A stretch of 8,165 nucleotides of DNA from Planctomicrobium piriforme (GTDB taxonomy: Bacteria; Planctomycetota; Planctomycetia; Pirellulales; PNKZ01): NCBI GenBank assembly GCA_945877965.1, contig CAMCTH010000186.1, forward strand, positions 1-8,165, in the 5' to 3' direction. The notes under the pieces were generated by a model. That model had not been told where the DNA came from and made no database searches. It saw only the letters and a program-made list of their open reading frames with translations. Below, one piece after another: positions 6,142 to 8,165 of the stretch (positions are counted from its first letter, which is position 1; every line of letters begins with the position of its first letter). A program made the position numbers and the translations under genes.

Positions 6142-6190
6142 AAGAGGGCGGCATTTAATTCGACAAATGCCGCGGACCGATAGCCCTCTT
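6142..6190. other. Large nested hairpin upstream of the RRM promoter
   Basis: The inner stem is perfect: GCGGCATTT (6148-6156) with AAATGCCGC (6165-6173) around an 8-base loop. An outer pair, AAGAGGGC (6142-6149) with GCCCTCTT (6183-6190), encloses it and competes for two bases. Four Ts follow on the plus strand. It lies just 5' of the TATAGT box at 6206. It could be a terminator for an uncalled plus-strand transcript, an insulator, or a repressor-binding site. Confidence 0.55.
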
Positions 6191-6205
6191 TTGGGAGAAA
6201 CCTGC

Positions 6206-6211
6206 TATAGT
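6206..6211 (+). promoter_or_regulatory. Probable -10 box (TGC-TATAGT) of the RRM gene
   Basis: TATAGT differs from the TATAAT consensus at one position. It is preceded by TGC, an extended -10 arrangement. No good -35 is seen 16-18 bases upstream. Initiation near 6218 would give a leader of about 155 bases before the ATG at 6372. Confidence 0.5.
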
Positions 6212-6371
6212 TCTAGCGGTCGGTTCTGACGACATGATTTTGTAGCTCGGTTAGCTCACCTCTTTCCGCGGCTCCTGTTCTTGCCTCTACCACCTGGCGG
6301 ATCGCCACTTGCGGTCCCTTTCGACGCGGCCCCGGAAGCATGTTCGGGTCGCATGCAGGAGTTTGATTTCG

Positions 6372-6734
6372 ATGGGAAAGAGATTGTACGTAGGGAACTT
6401 GGCTTACAGCGTGACGAACGAAAGTTTGGAACAACTGTTCGCGGAGTTCGGCACGGTGGTGAGCGCGCAGGTCATCCAAGATCGTGACACGGGCCGCAGC
6501 AAAGGTTTCGGCTTTGTCGAAATGCAAGACGACAACGCCGGCCAAAAGGCCATCAGCGCTCTGAACGACAAAGAGCATGACGGTCGTCCGCTGACGGTCA
6601 ACGAAGCCAAGCCGCGTGAAGGCGGCGGTGGCGGCGGCGGCGGCGGTCGTGGCTACGGCGGTGGCGGCGGCGGCGGAAGCCGTGGCGGCTACGGTGGTGG
6701 CGGCGGTGGCGGCGGCGGTGGCCGTCGTTACTAA
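6372..6734 (+). CDS. Glycine-rich RRM RNA-binding protein
   Basis: The product is a 120-aa single-RRM protein. The RNA recognition motif fills residues 3-80: RNP2 is LYVGNL (5-10) and RNP1 is KGFGFVEM (44-51), with the aromatic residues Y6, F46 and F48 that stack on RNA bases. The tail (about 82-120) is almost all glycine with a few Arg, Tyr and Ser, and resembles the RGG/GGY tails of cyanobacterial Rbp and plant GRP proteins. Such proteins bind single-stranded RNA and in cyanobacteria are often cold-induced. A chaperone or RNA-metabolism role is inferred by family. ATG 6372 is chosen because AGGAG (6357-6361) precedes it and MGKRLYVGNL is the usual opening; an upstream in-frame TTG at 6309 would add 21 unlikely residues. 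The tail's GGC/GGT codon runs make it a slippage-prone simple repeat. The gene has its own promoter candidate and terminator, so it is probably monocistronic. Confidence 0.93.
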   Translation: MGKRLYVGNLAYSVTNESLEQLFAEFGTVVSAQVIQDRDTGRSKGFGFVEMQDDNAGQKAISALNDKEHDGRPLTVNEAKPREGGGGGGGGGRGYGGGGGGGSRGGYGGGGGGGGGGRRY

Positions 6735-6755
6735 CTTCGCAAAACGATAAGTTAG
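6731..6755 (+). other. Small hairpin at the RRM stop codon
   Basis: CTAACTT (6731-6737) pairs with AAGTTAG (6749-6755), a 7-bp stem with an 11-base loop that includes the TAA stop codon at 6732-6734. It lies just upstream of the main terminator hairpin and could help protect the 3' end of the mRNA. It may also be chance. Confidence 0.4.
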
Positions 6756-6761
6756 CAATCC

Positions 6762-6804
6762 AGACCGGAGAGACGTTTCACGACGTTCTCTCCGGTCTTT
6801 TTTT
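6762..6804 (+). terminator. Rho-independent terminator of the RRM gene
   Basis: AGACCGGAGAGACGT (6762-6776) pairs with ACGTTCTCTCCGGTCT (6783-6798), a stem of about 15 bp with a single-base bulge and a 6-base loop. Seven Ts (6798-6804) follow on the plus strand. It sits 28 bases past the RRM stop codon. This is the clearest terminator in the window. Confidence 0.93.
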
Positions 6805-6927
6805 ATGCGCTGCCGCCAACCTGTGCCGTAACCGCACCGTTCGAGCGCCACTCAATAATTCCGAGGAAAATGCAGCCGCGAAGTGGAAAACCGTAGCTCG
6901 CCGTATTCCTTCGTTTGAGGGGGTGGC

Positions 6928-6933
6928 TATACT
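6928..6933 (+). promoter_or_regulatory. Probable -10 box (GGC-TATACT) of the kinase gene
   Basis: TATACT preceded by GGC lies 41 bases before the kinase ATG. The region upstream, after the RRM terminator, has no other gene. No clear -35 is seen, so it would act as an extended -10 promoter or be read by an alternative sigma factor. Confidence 0.5.
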
Positions 6934-6974
6934 CGAAAGTCACTTGCGTTTCAGTAATCTGAGCACACGCGGCC

Positions 6975-8084
6975 ATGGCGGTTCTCTCGCTCGACCAGTT
7001 CAGCAAGGCCATCGTCGCCGCCGGCTTGACGACGGCCGACGACATCAAAGCGATTTGGGGCGGCTGGCCCGCCGCTGAACGACCGAAAGACGCCGCCGCT
7101 TTTGCGCAGCGCCTCGTCGAGTTGAAGAAGTTCAATGAGTTCCAAGCGAAGGAGCTCCTCGAAGGGCGCGGGGCTCGGCTTGTGATGGGGGACTACGCCC
7201 TGCTCGCCAAGATCGGCGAAGGGGGGATGGGCCAGGTCTTCAAGGCGCAGCATCGGCGGATGAATCGCGTCGTCGCGCTCAAAGTGATGTCGGCCGCCGC
7301 GATGAAAGACGAAGCGGCGATCAAACGCTTCCAACGCGAAGTCCACGCCGCCGCGCGACTCGAGCATCCGAACATCGTCACGGCGTACGACTCGGGCGAG
7401 GCCGGCAACGTCAAGTATCTCGTCATGCAGTTCGTCGACGGCGGCGATCTTTCCGATCTCGTCAAGAAGAACGGCCCGCTGCCGATCGAACGCGCGGCGA
7501 ATTACGTCCTGCAAACCGCGCGCGGACTCGCTTTCGCCCACGGCGAAGGGGTGATCCATCGCGACATCAAGCCCGCCAACTTGCTGTTGGACAAGAAAGG
7601 AATCGTCAAGATTCTCGACATGGGCTTGGCCCGCATCGAGAACGGCGACGACGGTCTAACGGCGACCGAGCAGGTGATGGGGACAGTCGACTACATGAGT
7701 CCCGAGCAGGCCAGCAATACCAAGACGGCCGACGCCCGGAGCGACATCTATTCGCTGGGCTGCACGCTCTGGTTCTTGCTCACGGGCAAGAAGGCGTACG
7801 ACGGCGACTCGATGATCATGCGGTTGATGGCGCATCGCGATGCGCCGCTCCCCTCGCTGGTCAAAACGCGCGACGACGTGCCGTGGGCGCTGGAACAAGC
7901 GTTCCACAAGATGATCGCCAAGCGGGCCGACGATCGCTTCCAGTCGATGGACGAAGTCGTCGCCGCGCTCGAGCCGTTCGCGGGCGGCGGCACCGGTTCT
8001 TCCTCCGGCGGTATGGGGTCGTCGATCGGGCACGGCGGCACGGTAATCGCATCTAAACCGTCGGCAGTATTTCCAGCTCCTTGA
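6975..8084 (+). CDS. Hanks-type serine/threonine protein kinase with N-terminal helical segment
   Basis: The product is a 369-aa bacterial Ser/Thr kinase. Residues 1-70 form a helical segment ([15 protein letters not shown], then [20 protein letters not shown]) of the kind found ahead of many planctomycete kinases. The kinase domain spans about 73-335: glycine loop [12 protein letters not shown] (79-90), the ATP-binding lysine K103 in VALK, glutamate E122 in the following helix, catalytic loop [10 protein letters not shown] (195-204; D197, N202), the metal-binding DMG (215-217; DFG in the classical family) and SPE (242-244) in place of APE. All residues needed for catalysis are present, so it should be active. 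The last 35 residues are Gly/Ser-rich with no sensor domain and no membrane segment, so it appears cytosolic and shorter than typical planctomycete kinases. ATG 6975 lacks a good SD, but an in-frame domain begins right after it. A further gene probably follows within 20-60 bases. Its substrates are unknown. Confidence 0.93.
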   Translation: MAVLSLDQFSKAIVAAGLTTADDIKAIWGGWPAAERPKDAAAFAQRLVELKKFNEFQAKELLEGRGARLVMGDYALLAKIGEGGMGQVFKAQHRRMNRVVALKVMSAAAMKDEAAIKRFQREVHAAARLEHPNIVTAYDSGEAGNVKYLVMQFVDGGDLSDLVKKNGPLPIERAANYVLQTARGLAFAHGEGVIHRDIKPANLLLDKKGIVKILDMGLARIENGDDGLTATEQVMGTVDYMSPEQASNTKTADARSDIYSLGCTLWFLLTGKKAYDGDSMIMRLMAHRDAPLPSLVKTRDDVPWALEQAFHKMIAKRADDRFQSMDEVVAALEPFAGGGTGSSSGGMGSSIGHGGTVIASKPSAVFPAP

Positions 8085-8111
8085 AAGAATCAAGGGGGTC
8101 TTGCATGAGTT

Positions 8112-8145
8112 CCTTCGTGGAGCACGCACTCACGGAGGTTTTTTT
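8112..8145 (+). promoter_or_regulatory. Hairpin plus T run that would mask a GGAGG Shine-Dalgarno
   Basis: CCTTCGTG (8112-8119) pairs with CACGGAGG (8131-8138), an 8-bp stem with one G-T pair and an 11-base loop, followed by seven Ts. By form this is a short rho-independent terminator for the kinase gene. However, the right arm contains GGAGG seven bases before an ATG at 8146, so the same element could also be a ribosome binding site that is hidden when the hairpin forms. Confidence 0.55.
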
Positions 8146-8165
8146 ATGTCCGAGCGCTTGGTTGC
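8146..8165 (+). CDS. Possible start of the next gene (MSERLV...), cut by the window edge
   Basis: ATG 8146 is preceded by GGAGG with a 7-base spacer of Ts and reads MSERLV before the edge. A competing start is ATG 8105 in another frame (MSSFVEHALTEVF...), preceded by AAGGGGG six bases upstream and open to the edge. Only six codons of one and twenty of the other are visible, so I cannot decide between them or name a product. Confidence 0.35.

Noticed and set aside
5973..6158. 61-codon plus-strand frame after the yaiI-like gene
   Set aside because: It starts with TTG, has no SD and no protein-like pattern, and ends in a strong hairpin.
6240..6262. TAGCTCGGTTAGCTCA resembling a tRNA D-arm
   Set aside because: No acceptor, anticodon or T-arm pairing could be built around it, and there is no TTCGA-type T-loop at the proper distance.
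6213..6851. Minus-strand frame (212 codons) with Ala/Thr-rich repeats
   Set aside because: Its Ala/Thr runs are simply the complement of the RRM glycine codons, and the frame also crosses the RRM terminator.
6951..7559. Minus-strand frame (202 codons) opposite the kinase
   Set aside because: It is antisense to intact kinase motifs, has no SD and shows no recognisable domain.

Overview
The window looks like ordinary chromosome from a high-GC member of the Planctomycetota, probably of Pirellulales type. Three things point there: an ECF sigma factor with a long repeat-bearing C-terminal extension, the start of a secreted DUF1549 (PSCyt2) protein next to it, and a Hanks-type Ser/Thr kinase with a planctomycete-style N-terminal segment. 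This assignment is inferred from family content, not from a marker gene. I see no tRNA, rRNA, CRISPR array, insertion sequence or phage gene.

Left part (1-2117, minus strand): an ECF sigma factor gene is followed by a strong hairpin and then by the 5' end of a DUF1549 gene that runs off the left edge. Divergent from the sigma gene, across about 300 bp, is a secreted protein with four Asp boxes (sialidase/BNR type, 2414-3457). A small ABM-fold monooxygenase-like gene follows (3557-3841). Its likely terminator is embedded in the 3' end of the convergent tapT-like tRNA-modification gene (3890-4561).

Middle part (4562-5900): two small plus-strand genes of unknown function (96 and 61 aa), both with very good ribosome binding sites, are separated by a striking long-loop inverted repeat. 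They converge on a YaiI/YqxD (UPF0178) gene on the minus strand.

Right part (5900-8165): about 470 bp without a gene carries a large nested hairpin, a probable -10 box and a long leader for a glycine-rich RRM RNA-binding protein, which ends in a textbook rho-independent terminator. Next come a probable promoter and a 369-aa Ser/Thr kinase. At the right edge one or two possible starts of the next gene lie in a hairpin that would bury a GGAGG Shine-Dalgarno sequence.

The genes do not form one pathway. The most plausible functional unit is the sigma factor with the DUF1549 gene. I found no convincing new multi-gene system. The best leads are the sigma-factor tail, the structured non-coding segments around the small genes and the RRM gene, and the SD-masking hairpin at the right end.
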